NCBI GenBank assembly: GCA_016801885.1
Contig: CM028889.1
Span: 20,528,001-20,592,000, forward strand
Direction: 5' to 3'
Source: Toxotes chatareus
Lineage: Eukaryota; Chordata; Actinopteri; Toxotidae
DNA: 64,000 nt
Each line of letters begins with the position of its first letter. Position 1 is the first letter of the stretch. The notes under the pieces are model-generated. The model was not told the origin of the DNA, made no database searches, and worked only from the letters and a program-made list of their open reading frames with translations. A program made the translations under genes and the position numbers. Of this stretch, positions 1 to 14,400 are shown piece by piece.

Positions 1-1
1 T

Positions 2-3000
2 CAGCAACAGGACATGGAGACTCAAGTCAAAGAAGAAACAGCAGCTGAGGAAGACAAAGTCAGAGATGGTATAATGACCGAAATATCTGAGTACATACAA
101 CATAACTGCATTAAACAGTACAAAATAAAGGTTACAGATTTTATCTTAATAAATGTTTGGTGTCTTTACCCTCAGATTATGAAGAAGACTTTGAAGCAGA
201 CGATGAGGGCCCCGTGGATGAGGCAAAAGAAAAGAAATCCCCATCTCCAGCCATTGAAACTGAGACTCTGGTTAAAGAGAGAGACGCCTCTGAGACTGAA
301 GATGACGACGACAAGGATGGTAGGTGAACCTTCTTGTTTGAACACAGTTTTCAAGTAATGCATGAGAGGAAAATAACTGCGAGTAAGGAGGCATTACACC
401 ACGTATATTTTATTCATTTGAAGCCTGTTTTTGATACAGAAAAATAGAATGATGTGTGCACTCGAAGGCATTCAGTCATATCTGCTAATCTATCAAACCT
501 AAATCCTTCTGTTTGATTTTTAAATGCTCCATCTCTCTTGCACAGAAGACACAAAGTCCCATTCAGGCTCCAGCTGTTCAGGCAGTGACCGGGAGGCGAG
601 TGATGCTGAAGCCACAAATGACTCCAGAGAGGACGAGAAAGCAGAGCAGCCCAAAGAGGTTGATCGAGAGGAAGCCGTCGCCCCATCTGACCAAAAAGAC
701 GAACCAAATCCAGAAGAACCAGCTGCCACCAAGGCCAAGTCTGCTGCGGCTAAAGACTCAGATTTACAGGACAGTGCAGGGGACAGCACGGAGATCGACA
801 TCTCAGACACCAGCATCCCTTCAGGGAAGGAAAATAAACAGAGTGACGACACCTCAGGAGGCAAAGAGGCTGAGGCAACAGTAGATGAGGGCAAACAGGA
901 AGAGGAACAAGAACAGGAGAGGGGTGAGTATAAACCAACAGATGAAGCTGTGGAGCTTTCACCTGAGTGAGGAATGGATCAGTCCATCTTTTATGGAGGT
1001 TTTTCCACTATTATCACAACCAGGGCTGTAGTCAAGACTATTTTATGTGAGTCAGAGTAAGGGGCAGCTGTGTATAAGTTTGAACATAATTTAAGGTATA
1101 CAGTAACAGAGCCCTGCACCTAAATAATTACTGTCACTGTTTGTGATATTTAAATTATAGTATTATGATGTTCATATATTTTAATAGTGGAAAAATTACT
1201 TCTGTCATTGCATTTTTTTCTTATTTCTCGTGTGTGTGTGTGATGATTTTCTGTCAGACCCACTTTTTACTGTGAAAGATCAGCTTTATTCAACATGAGT
1301 TTTGAGTTGTTTGGATATTAATAAGAAATTCTCACATTTAACCATATTTTGATGGTGTTTCACAATATTTTTAGGTTTAGAGAAAAGCCTTGTTTAACCT
1401 GTGATTGTTTTTTTATGCAGTTTACTGCTGCACTATATAGTTTGGGTTAAAATTTTAAAAAAAATTTACAGTTCAAAATATAGCTCAGAAAACAACAGGA
1501 AAGGCCCCCAGGGGGTGAAACTGCAATCAGAAAGTGAGAAGGGAGCTGCCACTGATGTAAAAATACATGTATTTGCATACTATACACACACAAAAAGCAC
1601 AAAATATGCAGCTGTGAAGAGCTACTGAATATTCATGTATAGGTTGTACCCAAACAAATACAAGCAGCTTCCTTCTTTCCTTTTCTTATTGCCTGTAAAT
1701 ATTTAACTTACACATGTTTAGAAAATGTATCAGGCAAACATCCACGGCCAAAGTTATTTCCACATTCAAACTGTGATCCTGGGATCACACAAAACATTTA
1801 TTGCCAAAGTTAAGTGACTTTCTTTATTTCTTTTAATTTCTTTATTATGTTTCAAATTCATATCCTGAAACTACATAAAGTTTGCATTGTGTTTCATTTG
1901 TTGTGTTGTGTACTGAGTCCGTTTTTTTTTCACTTAAGTATCATTTTGCATGTTGTGTTTTTGTTTTATGTTTGGACTTGGAAAGATTAAAGAAATGTTT
2001 TTTTTTTTTTATTCATGGCTCTCCGTTTCTTCATTGGCTCAGTTTTCTCATTTCATTTGTATTGTACCAAATACTGCCTTATCCTTTTCAACATTTGGAC
2101 ATCATGCGTCACCATGAGTCGCTTACAAAAGTTCATCCTGTTCCTGTGGAACATGTGAACTCATATCACGGCATGTGCTATGTGTCTTGTCTTTTCTCTC
2201 CTAAGCTAAATCTGTGCAGGAGAAGCTGGCAGAGGCCATACTGAAGGAGTCGCATTGCAGCTCTGAGCCCGAACTGAGTGACACCAGCACTGAGGAGGAG
2301 GAAGAGGCCACAGAAAAGGGCCAGAAACGGAACAACAATGGTACGAGATTTTCAATTTCATTAAAATGATTTTGCAAGCTACACATGACAACTCTTGCAG
2401 AAAATACATCCGTTTTTCTTAACAACCTCTCTATTGTTTTTACAGATGTAGTTCCAGAGAAATCAGTGACATTTACAGAGCAGCAACCGACACTTGTTGA
2501 AGAGGTGAAATGCGAGGAAAGTGCTGGTGTTGGTGAAGCTGAGGTGACTCAGGAGCAGGAAGAGACATCTGAGCCAAAAGAACAGGAGGATGAAACTGAA
2601 AAAGAGCCTCATGAGAACAGCGATAGCACTAAAGAGGAGATGGAGAAAATAGATGAAGATGATGAAAAGCCTGCATCAGAAGAAGCAGCGGCAGAAGAGG
2701 ATAAGTCAGAGGACACAGGTGCATCTATACATCCTGCGTTGGAGGAGACGATGGAAGAAAGCAAAACTTCAGAACCTCAGGAAGATGCAGCAGCTAAGCC
2801 CACTGATGCCGACGCTGCACAAAGAGATGAAGAAAATGAGGAGAAAAGTGTAGAAGCAGAGGAGGCTGACACACAGCCCGACGAGACGGGGCAAGGGGCA
2901 AAAAGCAGGGAGGGGGATGAATCATCAGTATCAGAGCCGAATAAAAAGACTGATGAGACAGCAATGTCAGACAATGCAGAGGCGGAGGCGATGACAGTGA

Positions 3001-5906
3001 GCGAGACAATGGAGATGAAAGCAGAGCCCTCAGAGGAGCGAGAGGCCCTCAGCTGTGAAGAGGCACCTGTAACCGACACAGAGGAGAGGCAGCAGGGAGA
3101 CAGCAAGGACAGAAGTAAAGCATCAGTCACAGCAGAGAATTCAAACAGCATGCTGGGGGGGAGCGGAGACACCACGGTGGAAAAAACAGCAGATGTAAGT
3201 GAGGACAATGCAATGGATGAGGGCAGTAAAGATGATAATAAAGAGGAGGAAGCAGAGGAATCTTCAGAACCAGATGCCAGTAAGGACGACAATCAGCAGG
3301 AAAGATTGGGAGAAGAGCAAACAGAAAGGTCTGTGGAAATAAGTAATGAGGTTGAAAAGGAGAAATCTGAAGAGCAAAGAAAGGAGGAAGAAAAACAAAC
3401 AAGCCCAGATGAAACACCCGAAGGTGAAAATACTGTGGAAACAGAAAAGAATGAAACAGATAAAACAGAAGAGGCAAACGACGAAAGTAAGACAGAAGAA
3501 AGGATAGAGAGTGAGGAAAACATTGTAGAGGATTCTAATACCGACTCAAACACTGAAGGACAGACAAATGAAGAACCAGCTGAGAAAACCCTTGACGAGG
3601 AAGATAAAGTTGCGAATGAAGAGAGAGCTGACGAATCAGAAAAGACAGAAAAAGACGACGATAGTGAATGTGTTGAGAATAGAAATGATGAGGAAGAATC
3701 TGAAACAAAGGCAGTCATAACTGATAAAACTAATGAAGGTGAAGAAATAAACGAGGCAAAGGCCAATGCCGATGAAGAAAGGGGTAACGAGGCAGAACAA
3801 GGAGAGAGAGATGACAACGAACTGAACAAAGCTGAACAAAGTGAATCTGAGGAGAATAAAGATGCTGAAGAATCAGACGAGAAAAAAATCATAACCTGTA
3901 AGGCTGGAGAGGGAGAAGAAATATCTGACATTGCTGGAGAACCTGAAAAAAATGCAGATGATCTGAAAATATCTAATGAAAACACGGTTGAGTCAAAGGA
4001 CATTGTTGGTGGTGAAGCAGCAGATGGGACTGAAGCGACCAAAGAGATGCTGAACAACGTGATGGATTCTGAAGATGGTAAGAAAGAAGCTGAAGGAGCA
4101 AGTGCCAACAGCGAAAAGGGAGAAATTGATGCTGAAAACGGGGAGATTAATACTGCAACAGAGAGCAAAACTCACGAAGATGAGGCAGAAGCTTCAGCTG
4201 AGGACAAAAATGACGTGAAACCAGCAGAGCACGTTGAAGATGAAAGAAAAACAGAGGACGAACCGACTGAAGATGAAAGTACAGAAGTAAAAGAAGCGAC
4301 TGTGGAGTCTGGACGTGACAAGGTGGGTCAGGCTCCTGACACAGACATGGTAGAAAGTGAGGCTAAGGAAGTGGATGACTGTGAGGAAAAACAAGACGAG
4401 TCTGTTCAGAATGATCCAGAACGAGAGACAGTTGGGACAGAGACAAAAGAGGAATCTAAAGCAGATGAGCTAAATACAGACAGAGAGGACAATGAGGAGA
4501 CAACACAAGATGACAATGGCAACAAATCTGATAAAATCATTAAGGAAAACAGAGATTCAGACTCAACCAAAAATAACGGTAATAATGTCAATGAGGTGAT
4601 AACTGCTTCTTTGGTGGGTCAGGCACAATCTTCAACACCCAGTATCGGTTTAGATGGTACATCTCACCAATTAGATGAGTCCACTGCAACGTCTGACAAG
4701 CTCCTACGCTCTGATGAAAGTGCTGCTGCCGTCGACCTCTCCGCTGCAGACGGAGAAAACGGAGCAGACACGGAGGAGGCGAGCAAGGCCTCTGAGGAAG
4801 GAGCAAGCGTGCTGCTCAAACCTCGGGCACAAAACAACGAGGCCGATAACGAAGAAGAGAGCATCGCAATAGGTAAAGGAACTCCAGAGGCCCTGACAGG
4901 AGAAGACAACACAGATCTGGTCACGAACTGGGTAACCATGCATCAAACGTCAAAGTACTTCGAGACGTTTGTTGAACCTTTAGAGGACTTGAAGGAAGAG
5001 ACTTCACACACTCAAGGATCCATCTCCACTCAAGAGGCGACAAAGCCTACAGAGCTGCCGAGATCAGAGAGTCCACTTAAGATGGTGAAGACGTCTGAAA
5101 ATGAAGAAAAAGAGCAAATGCAACAAGATGAAAGTGATGCTAGGGAAAAAACCAAAGTGGAAGCTGTAGAGTCAGACCTCGAGAGCGAACTCTTCGAAGA
5201 TGGGGAACCTTATAAGAATGACACTGCCAAAGATACGCTCCAGGAGGAGGAGGGGACTGAGGTGAAGGACTTAATACCAAAAACAGAGACTGAAGAAAAT
5301 GATGAAGAGTCTATAAATGAGCAAAGAAAAGGAAGCAGGGGATCTCTAGAAGAAGACAAGGTTCAAGATGGACCAACGCAGGCACAAAATTATATTTCCC
5401 AAACTGAAGTGGAAAGCATTGCCAGTACTCATTCTGTTGCCAGTGGCAAACCTGAGAGTCTCACAGAGAACAAAAATGAAGAGGAAACCACAGATAATGA
5501 TCCAGACTTGAATGAAAAACAAATAGAACCCGAGGAGATAAAAGATCTCTTACCTCCGTCCAAAACAGAAGAGCATCGTGAGTGCTCGGCGAGTCCCGAT
5601 GGACTGAAAGACACCGGAGAAACGTGGTGGAAAACAGATGAACGAAGTCGAGAAGTTACAGAAACAACTGATTTTACAACATCCAAGTCTGATGATGGAA
5701 GCCAAGACGAGTCCCACAACGGGGAGATCCAACCCAAACCATCTGATGGGAGCGTCAACAGAGAGAGAAGAGACATGCAGCTGATCCAAGACATCAAACA
5801 CACTCTCAGTATAGACAGACTCAGCACTTTCTCAGTGGATGAGACGCTGTTTGGTCGCAGTTCATATCCTGTGCTGGCTGCTGCGAGGACAGAGAGTGGA
5901 CATTAG
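2..5906 (+). CDS. erich3: ERICH3, glutamate-rich protein 3 (3' part, 5' end outside window)
   Basis: This is the 3' portion of a spliced gene for a very acidic, low-complexity protein. Coding exons in view are about 2-68 (left edge unresolved), 176-319, 546-923, 2206-2340 and 2446-5906, with TAG at 5904-5906. All internal junctions are phase 1 with GT donors and AG acceptors. The second exon begins DYEEDFEADDE, and the fourth holds SVQEKLAEAILKE; I recall both patterns from ERICH3. The last exon encodes about 1,150 residues dominated by Glu, Asp, Lys, Ser and Thr, then a non-repetitive tail near IKHTLSIDRLSTFSVDE. ERICH3 is a poorly understood vertebrate protein linked to cilia and vesicle trafficking; no catalytic domain is visible here. 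Its tail-to-tail position beside TNNI3K matches human gene order. The N-terminal exons lie left of the window. Confidence 0.8.
924..2205 (+). other. ERICH3 intron between the third and fourth visible coding exons
   Basis: AT-rich intron of about 1.3 kb with a GTGAGT donor. It holds a short TG run near 1230 and oligo-T runs near 1921 and 1999. No exon, RNA gene or recognisable mobile element is visible. Confidence 0.6.
2446..5906 (+). other. erich3: ERICH3 giant acidic terminal exon
   Basis: One uninterrupted 3.46 kb exon. It starts after the acceptor at 2444-2445, completing a GAT codon, and runs to TAG. The first roughly 800 codons are almost entirely Glu/Asp/Lys/Ser/Thr/Asn, with short recurring blocks such as EGEEI and DEEN. 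The last 45 codons are normal in composition and carry the likely conserved C-terminus. Long Ser- and Phe-rich frames on the opposite strand are shadows of this GAA/GAG-rich coding sequence. Confidence 0.8.
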
Positions 5907-6719
5907 AGCTGCGCACCTCAGATACTGGCACTAAGGTACAGTGACACTTTGAGAGGGTATATCTGAACACAATTCACTTATTTAAGTTCATAAATTATTT
6001 TTAAAAACTTCTAGAGATAGAAGAGAAAGTGCTTTTGAAAGCTTTTAGACAATCAGATGGCACCAAATATTTGTAGTGATCAGGAGATTAGGTTTTATGT
6101 GTCGATTAATGATCAGTGAATAGAAATTTTAGTGCTCACAGAAGCAATCAAGTGTCTTGTGGTTCCTGTGTTTACATTACAATGACTTCTTAAATCGTCT
6201 TCACCCTTCAATCACCAAAAAGAAGAAGCTCCGTAATGAGTTTTGACTGCTGCATAAAATGTTTACAATAGACCATCTCTTCCTATTGTTGGTGACAAAG
6301 AGGCATAGTTTTTGTGAGGTATCAAAGTACAGCTGCGATCACCTATTACCTGTAAACAGATACTCCTCCACTCACGCTCACAAATCACTGAATAATTCAT
6401 AGTTGTTGGACTCCCACAGTTTAGTTATCCCCAAGTACACTTTATATTTCAAGTGACTGGGCACAAGCACGATTTTTACAGTCCTTCAGCTCTGATCAGA
6501 GATCTTTTAATTGCTCTATGTTCTGTGTTAACGACAATGTTAGTCAGTGGTTTTACATTACATTTTATTTAGATGACAAATGCAGCAGAACAACAGGGAT
6601 GCTTCGCTAAGTTAACGCGGTTAATTCAGTCCTCATTGTTAGATTGATAATTAGTTAAATAATTGTGTCATTATTGCTGCTAATACTACCTCTTTTTCAA
6701 AACAACTATTCTTAAAAAG

Positions 6720-6725
6720 TTTATT
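6720..6725 (-). terminator. Candidate poly(A) signal for TNNI3K
   Basis: AATAAA on the reverse strand, about 510 bases past the TNNI3K stop. It sits inside the presumed ERICH3 3' UTR. Confidence 0.4.
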
Positions 6726-6836
6726 TGCACTGCCTTTATCACCTGATTTTTATGGCTAGTGTGTGTTTGTGAGGCTTCACCTTTTCATTTGAGATCTGCC
6801 GGTGACTGATCGCTTGTGTGATTTGGCCATTCAAGA

Positions 6837-6842
6837 AATAAA
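6837..6842 (+). terminator. Candidate poly(A) signal for ERICH3
   Basis: Canonical AATAAA about 930 bases after the ERICH3 stop. It is the first canonical forward hexamer I found after the stop; another is at about 7037. Confidence 0.45.
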
Positions 6843-7233
6843 AGTGAGAAGTGAGATGGTGAGTGACCTTCTGCCTCCCCCCCCTTCAAAAATGAAACTG
6901 AAAGTGGACATCACTGCATGTGTTCAGCGGTTTTTAGAGATTGTATTTCAGTTTTATGCAAACTATTGACACAAAAACAAAATTATTTGCAAGATCTAAA
7001 AGCTTCAACAAAATATTTAAAAAAGTTTCCTGTATCAAATAAAACTAATAACTAAATAACAATATGACAAGCTGTCATTACACAGTATGTTACAGTCAAA
7101 TACTGTAGTCAGTAATAACTACTACTCCTTCCATCTATACAGCTTTACTTCAAATAAATGCTCAAAAATAGAGATGAATGTCTGAATGAATAAGGCCATA
7201 GTAAAGAGCACCGGGTGTTCTCAGTAGTTACGG

Positions 7234-8395
7234 TTAGTTACTGTCCTCGAAGCTGCCGCTGCTGCTGCTGAAGGAAGAGCAGAATCTCATGGTGCTCATG
7301 GGATCGGACACGTACCCTGAAAAAACAGGTTGACAGCAATAGTGACACTCTGAATCACCATTTATGGTGAGTTTCATTTGTGAATTTGTGAAAAACAAAT
7401 CCCATGAAAACACCCAAACTAACAATTTGATTCATTGCTCCACAGAGCTCCACTGTCATCCAGAAACCATTAAAAGCATATATGTGTGCCATGAATGTGG
7501 GAACTGTAGTTTACCTTGACTGTGTATTACATAAGAGCAGAACTCTGTTTTGGAGGAAGGTTTAAAAATGAAAAAGTATTATATAAAAAAAGCACAATAA
7601 GAACAATTCGCTAAAAAACCCTAAAATGTAGTGTAGGATTAGTAGAATAAAATAAACAATAAAACATAAAAATAATGGACAAAGTCTTCAAAAGCAAATT
7701 GAAGACAGTTTGAGAATTGGAGAACTACCTTCATCTCTGAATCTGAATTGATCCCATCTGCAGCACTGATGCGATCAACTGCAACAGCTTTACTTCCAAA
7801 AACCATTACTGTCACTGTACAGTGTAGTGCATGTATTCGGCACACAAACCATTGCGATCGATGGGAGAGAACTGCATATTCCTCCTCAGTTCCTCGAGTG
7901 AGAGGCCTCCAGATGCTCGCCGTCGCTCACTGAAAATCAAAAGAAGTAAAAACAACCCCAACTCATTACTCTACTACAAAGCAGCACTCGTCCGGAAATA
8001 TATACTGCTGTGTTTACATGGCGAAAGACAGATGAGATGAGGGGAAATTCAATATCTAATGTCTGACCTAGTACCAGGCTGCTCTTACTTTCTCTGCAGG
8101 AGTGCTGTAGCCTTACAAAATTGATGACAAGTTTGAAGGGGAGGCCACAGACAAAACCTGCACATCTCTTAATAAAAGGAAAACAATTATTATTTTTTTT
8201 CTGGTGATCAGTTAAATTTATCTACTGACATTGGAATAATGTATTTCAGACTTGTGGGAGTTGATCTATATGTGGTTGACTTAGCTTAGTTTAACCTTTG
8301 ACAGAGCGCCAGGAAATGACTGACAAAGCCAGTGCCACATCACAATAACCCCACCTCCTGTTTCTGAGTTCATAGTGATGGTAACCAGGCTCCAG

Positions 8396-8449
<54 letters not shown>

Positions 8450-11400
8450 ACAGAGGCTCCAAGCTAGGCGTCTCCTATAGGCCTTCCTCCTCTGTCAGAA
8501 TGCCATGCATGTTTTATTGCATTAGCTTTCCTTTGTTTCCTGTTCGGTATCTGGGCAACTCCACTCCTCACTGTCGCAGTTAGTATCTTAACTGGTCTAC
8601 ATGTTGCTGGCATTAAACAGTTGTTTAGAGCGAGTCGTTTCTACAGGCCCAGACATGATGTCTGTGGAATTCCATTTAGCTAAATCCAAAAACATTTAAC
8701 TGAATTTCCCCTGGTTAACAACAAAATTAAGTTAAACCCTTTTCAGCTACTTTCTGAAGCTATTTTTAAGGCTTATCTAAATGGTAACTGCAAAGATAAT
8801 TAACCATATATACACGACTGCTGCTGCTGTTGGTATCTTTATGTATTTGTCATTTTGCGTATGTGAGTGTTGGCATTGTGCAGTAAATTATTCTCACCCT
8901 ATTATCCTTTACCTGTCTGAGGACATGCTTCAGTTCTCTTACCTCTGAGTCCAGAAGGCGTAAGCTCGAGTGTTGAGAGCGTACTCGAGCTCAAAGCGAG
9001 AACGAAGGGCGGCCACATGGCTCCGGCCAGGTCCTCCTCGCCCGAGCAGACAGTCGGAGGAGGAGGAAGGCGACAGGGAGCCACTACTGTTACTGGAGGC
9101 TGGAGACATCAGCTATGACAGTAACACAGACACACACCCACAGCAGCAGAAATATAGGCATGACTGAGATAATTTAATTGGACATGGACTGACATTTAAG
9201 AATATGTGTGCTATTATTTACCTCTACATTGCACAAGCATTCCTCCAGGTTGGAGACCACTTCAGAGAATTCAGGCCTGTCCTGAGGCAGAAAAATCAAA
9301 CCATAATTTTTTTTGAACAATCAAATGGAAGCAGGTGTAAACTAAAACACACACGCACACACAGGTGTATTCTCTCTAACACTGGGCTGTATATTCTGCT
9401 TATTATAGTCCGCCCACACATGAAGCAAAGGTGAACTCTGCTTCAAAAGCAGTCCTTAGATCTCTTCCCTCACTGTAAAAGAACAAACACTGCCACACCA
9501 GAGCTGTTCAATTATACATCACATCCTCAGACTGTGGCCAACATCTGTCTGCATTCTGTTTTCATGTTTCAATAAAGACCAAAAAAAAAAACAAGAAAAC
9601 ATGAAGAAAACACTGTAAAAATGAAAACATAATACTGTAACAATCCTTTAAAGCCCTCTCAATGCTTTTACTGTTCCTGGTGTTTGAAAGTAATCAAGTA
9701 ATCTCTGCTCTATAGAAAAAAAAACACTTCACAGCATTTTTCTAGTCTTGAAAGTTTCAAATAACATGGTTGCCACAGAAAAAGTGTTCATCTGAAAGCA
9801 ACTGTGTAAAATCTGCTTACACTGCAGTGTTCAGTCAAACTATCTCAGGGTTTTACTAACACGTTCTTCTGCACGAATCCTGTAATCAGCATGTCCTGCT
9901 CCAAAACCCCATGGTAGCTGGTGTACTGTACAGGTGAGGCGTCAAGAGAATTGTGTGCACATGTGTGCGCAGCATTGTGAAGGCCTATTACCAACACACT
10001 CTTGTTTACAAAAAAAAAAACATGAGGTGGCACTGGGAAGAGGTGATCGCCGAGGGAGACGTCCACTGACTCATTGGCAACGGGTTGTTAAACTGGCAAA
10101 CAGGAAGGACATGGACCACAGAGGGAGAAATGGGGCCGAGAAAAAACATGCCTGGCTAATTGTGAACATCGCAGCGCTGAGGGAGGATCATCGCGTTTTC
10201 CTAAATAGGAACAGCCAGCGTTAATGTATCATGAGGGGATACACCGGTCCCCTTCGTTACTGCGGCACATTTGCAGGAGTGGCTGACTCAGCATCATTTG
10301 CCTCTCACAGCTTCAGTATGTTTAGCTAGCTAATGACAAAGAAGGTGAGATTTAGAGTTTGCATAGACTGGAGTGTAGAGCACACTGTGGATGTAAATTT
10401 CATTATGTGAAATTGTATAAAGTGTAGTGTCTGTATACTGTAAGTGAAGAAGTTATTCTTGGGGTGACTGTTCCCGATAATGAAGGATCAAGAGGTGAAA
10501 TCAGGTTGTTTACCTCTGGGCATGCGTTCCAGCCTCTCATCAGAAGAGCAGAGATGGGTTTGGGGATGGAGTAGCCAACAGGAGGCCGGATGTGATGGTA
10601 GGCCATGTCTGCTGCTGCAGCAGCTGAGGGCGGCAGAACAATTTAAATTTAGTTTTAAAACGATCTAATGTTGTCTGACAGTCTTTTTGTTCTGTGTCTG
10701 TCTTTAGTATGTTCTCCTTGTGTTGTTTTGTATGGATTTCTGATACATTTTCTCATTACTTTGTAGCCATGCTAGTTCTAGGACATACTGGCATAGTCGG
10801 CCTGTAAGTTGGTTGGTCAGCCATTTTGGTTCAGACTCAAATATCTCAACAACTATGACATTCATTGCCAGTTTTGCCCAGACATCCATGGTCTACAGCG
10901 GTTGTTATCCTACTGACTTTTCTGGCGTTTCCAAGATGTTGACATTTGTGGTTCTGAGTAAAATGCCTCAACAACTATTGGATGGATTGCCTTGAAATCT
11001 GGCACACACACTGACCCCTGCTGGACAAATTGTGGTAACTTTGGTGTTTCCTGAAATTGTCCTCTAACATGCTGACGCTAGCATTTAGCCCAAAGCAAAG
11101 CTTGGTTGTGGAGCCTTGTACAGTCATGACAGAAATATCCAAATGAGGGGCACTCATCCTCAATGTGATGCATTTACTGAATTCTCTGCATCCTGGGTTT
11201 CAGTTGGAGGGTTATGACAATGTGTTTTTGCAGGGGAATGACTTCTGTGAAAAAGCCCTGTTGTGTCAGAGGTCGCTTGTGGTGTTCCCCCGTCAGCTAG
11301 TGCAAAAAAATTACCAGGTTTCAAGTGGGCAAAGGGAATTTCTCCAGTAAGCAGCTCCCACAGACAGAGGGCATAGCTGAACATGTCCGCCTTCACTGAG

Positions 11401-14400
11401 TAGCGAGTGCACTGGGTGAACACCTCTGGAGCCATCCAACGCAGGTTCTGCACAAACACACATACACAGTAAAGGCAGTTAGACATTTATTTTAAGTGAA
11501 ATCTGTATTACCGTGGAAATAATTTTGTTTTGCAGATTGGGTTTGAGAAAGAATAACATTGTGAGATTTAATTTCAAGATATTAAGGCAGGCCATCACAA
11601 ACACACACATGCACACACACACACACAAAATGAAGCCCAATTACTGACATAAACACTGCGTCCCTGCAAGGGCAAGTAGTCGCTCACAACAGGCAGCTCC
11701 CAAGAGATGGAACACACTTAACACCAAACTGCAGGCCAAGCACTCTGTGCAGTGATGAGTCAGCTCTTTGAGACAGAATCTGCATGGAGGCATTTTTTTT
11801 TTAAGCTGGTTGGTAATTGATGGCAGGTGCCAGCAAAAGCTTTAGCTTGAGCTCCAGCAAAAAAAGAAAAGAAAAAAAAAAGAACAGCATACACATTTTT
11901 TTTTTCCAAAGTGCCCTGTTCTTCCATGGATGCTGCAGATGGTGTGAGAGAATTTGGACAAAGAGGAAGAGCAAACTCATTCCAAAATGCTTTTTGTGTG
12001 CCAAGTAAAACAAAAAACAGCACTGACCCCTGGCTGCTTAGTCATGTTGTCCTCATCCACAGATTGTAGAAATCTGGATTCTGCAGATGAAGGGAAGGAC
12101 ATACAATGATAAATACAAAAAAAGCACATCCATTGGCAATTATGTTGTTAGCTGTACTTTTATTAGCAGAGCCTGTGAATAAACACTCTTGACTGCCAGC
12201 ATAACATAGAACTAACAGAAGGGAAACCAACAGAAACACAGACGCCAGCTACACTAAAGAGCACAGGAATGGCCGATAGCAAAAGTTTTACATTTCACTA
12301 TAGTCACTTTTCAAAGTATATTACAATATCAGCTCCAAAAATATTTTATGTTAAACAGTTCGATTCTACTTTTGTTTATGACACATGGGAAATGCGTCTG
12401 TTAATATAGGAAATCAAATTAGTTATTGGGATAATAAAAAAATTTTTTTTCACAATATAGCCATATTACATTAAAATATTAACACTTTCGTACCACAAAG
12501 AAATAAACAAACAACATTTGCCCATGACTTTAAAGCTACCTTAAAGCGATGCTATATAAACGTTTAAGTTTCACTTAAAAAATATTTTACCACCAGCAGA
12601 CAGAAAGAAGTTAAAGAGCTTCTAAAGAAGGATGTATTAAACAGTGGATCCAAAGATGGCCATCCATTCATTCAGACAAATGCTGCTCCTGTCACATGAG
12701 CAGGAGTCTCGTCATTCAGTGCTGATGTGAAAACAAAAAGGCAGCTTTTATCTAACTACGATAAGTCTCCTGGCCTTACCTCCAAAATCAGCCACCACAG
12801 CATGTCCGTCCTCATATAGCAGAATATTGTGACTGGAAGGAACACATGTTTTATTTGCAATGACAACAGTTATTTCAGACTGACAATACCACCCCAAACA
12901 CATGTTATTAGTGTGGCACCCACCTGTTGAGGTCCCTGTGGATGATAGGTTGGGTGAGGTTGTGTAGGTACTCCATGCCCTTGGCCACGTCGATGGCAAT
13001 GATGAGCTTGGACTGCAGGTCGATAAGCCTGTCCATTGACACATCATTAAAGCAGCAGCCACTTAGCGCCAAATCAATGGCCCCTGCCAATCACACACAG
13101 CACTTTACATGGATCAATAGGACAGTCTATAAAGACAGCACCTGGCCACACAGTTAGCGGAACACTTCATCAGGATCAATGATGATCCCGGTTGAGAGGG
13201 ACAGATTGGTGGGGGGACGCTTCCAAGGAGGATAATCAGGCCTGAGACAGTGAGCTGTGCTGTGCAAACCTGTGCCTGGAAGACACTGAGTAACTCCTCA
13301 GGGTAGTTTCAGCTCTTTTTAGATCTCAGCATCAGGATTTAGTCGTGTGAGGGACCAAGAGTAACATGAACTCTGGTGTTCACTGCACGGGACTTGCTAA
13401 AACTTCAACTTTGTTTTTGTAACTTTCTTTGCAGAAAAATTAAACATGTCAAGACTAAATTACACTGTCAAAAATTACAACAGAGTTGATTTATCTGCTT
13501 TCAGGCAGCAACAACCCTAAATTAGATGTTTAACGAAGATGACTGAAACCATTCTTTACATCACTGTTCAAGTTGTACATTTTTTTTTCAGCTAATCACT
13601 GACTCAATAAAATATTAGAAAAAAATAAAAAATTTCCCACAGCCCAAGGTGATGTTTTTAGCTGCTCGTTTTTATCTTATGAACGCAGTTTCAAACCAAA
13701 TGTCTGGGGATAAAAAAATGTAATCTGGAACCAGAATATTTGACACTTTTGCTCTATAAATCACTTAAATGATCAGCTGGTTATCAAAATGCTAATTCCA
13801 ATGCATAATACTAATGTGTGTGAAGAGAGGAAGGTTACATGACAGGGAAGTTCTCAGGTTTATTAGCCTGTGTGTGTCTGAGGGGGCTTGATGAGGACTA
13901 TATATTTTATTCACATTGTAATATATTGTGTTTTATGCACACTCCCTCACCTCTTCTGCTCGTGCAGCAGGGAGAACAGCGAGCCGCCGGAGACGTACTG
14001 GGTGACGATGGCAAACTGGCTGGGGTCGTCCAGACACGCCCCCACAAAATGGATGATACAGGGGTGATTGAGGCGACAGAGGATGGAGACCTCTCTGCAG
14101 AACATGTCCACGTCTGACTTGGAGCAGTACGTGTTGGCTCGATAGCTACAGAGGAAAGCGAAGACTGAGTCTGTTCCAACAGGAGAGGGATGCAAAATGG
14201 CATCTTTAACTGCGTGTTACAAGTGGACGAGTACCGTTTTATGGCCACAATTTTGTTCCGGCATTTGCCTCGGTAGACTCTTCCAAAGGAGCCTGAGTGT
14301 TAAACAGACATGGTTATTAATAATATTGTCGGATCTGGAAGCACATTCATTGAACTGAAAACATAAAAGGTGTGAACAGAGTTACCCGATCCAATAATTT

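Larger units (their letters stand above)
5907..7233. other. ERICH3 / TNNI3K tail-to-tail 3' UTR region
   Basis: The two stop codons, ERICH3 at 5906 and TNNI3K at 7234, are 1.3 kb apart on opposite strands. A forward AATAAA lies at 6837-6842. A reverse-strand AATAAA (TTTATT on +) lies at 6720-6725. Use of both would make the two 3' UTRs overlap. No further gene is visible. Confidence 0.5.

Noticed and set aside
3293..4168. 291-codon Ser-rich open frame on the reverse strand within ERICH3
   Set aside because: It is the complement of a GAA/GAG/GAC-rich exon, which rarely makes stops on the other strand; the forward frame has the family signal.
13029..13090. In-frame upstream extension of TNNI3K exon 13028-12924
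   Set aside because: It would insert unrelated residues into the kinase domain; the acceptor at 13029-13030 gives the exact family join.
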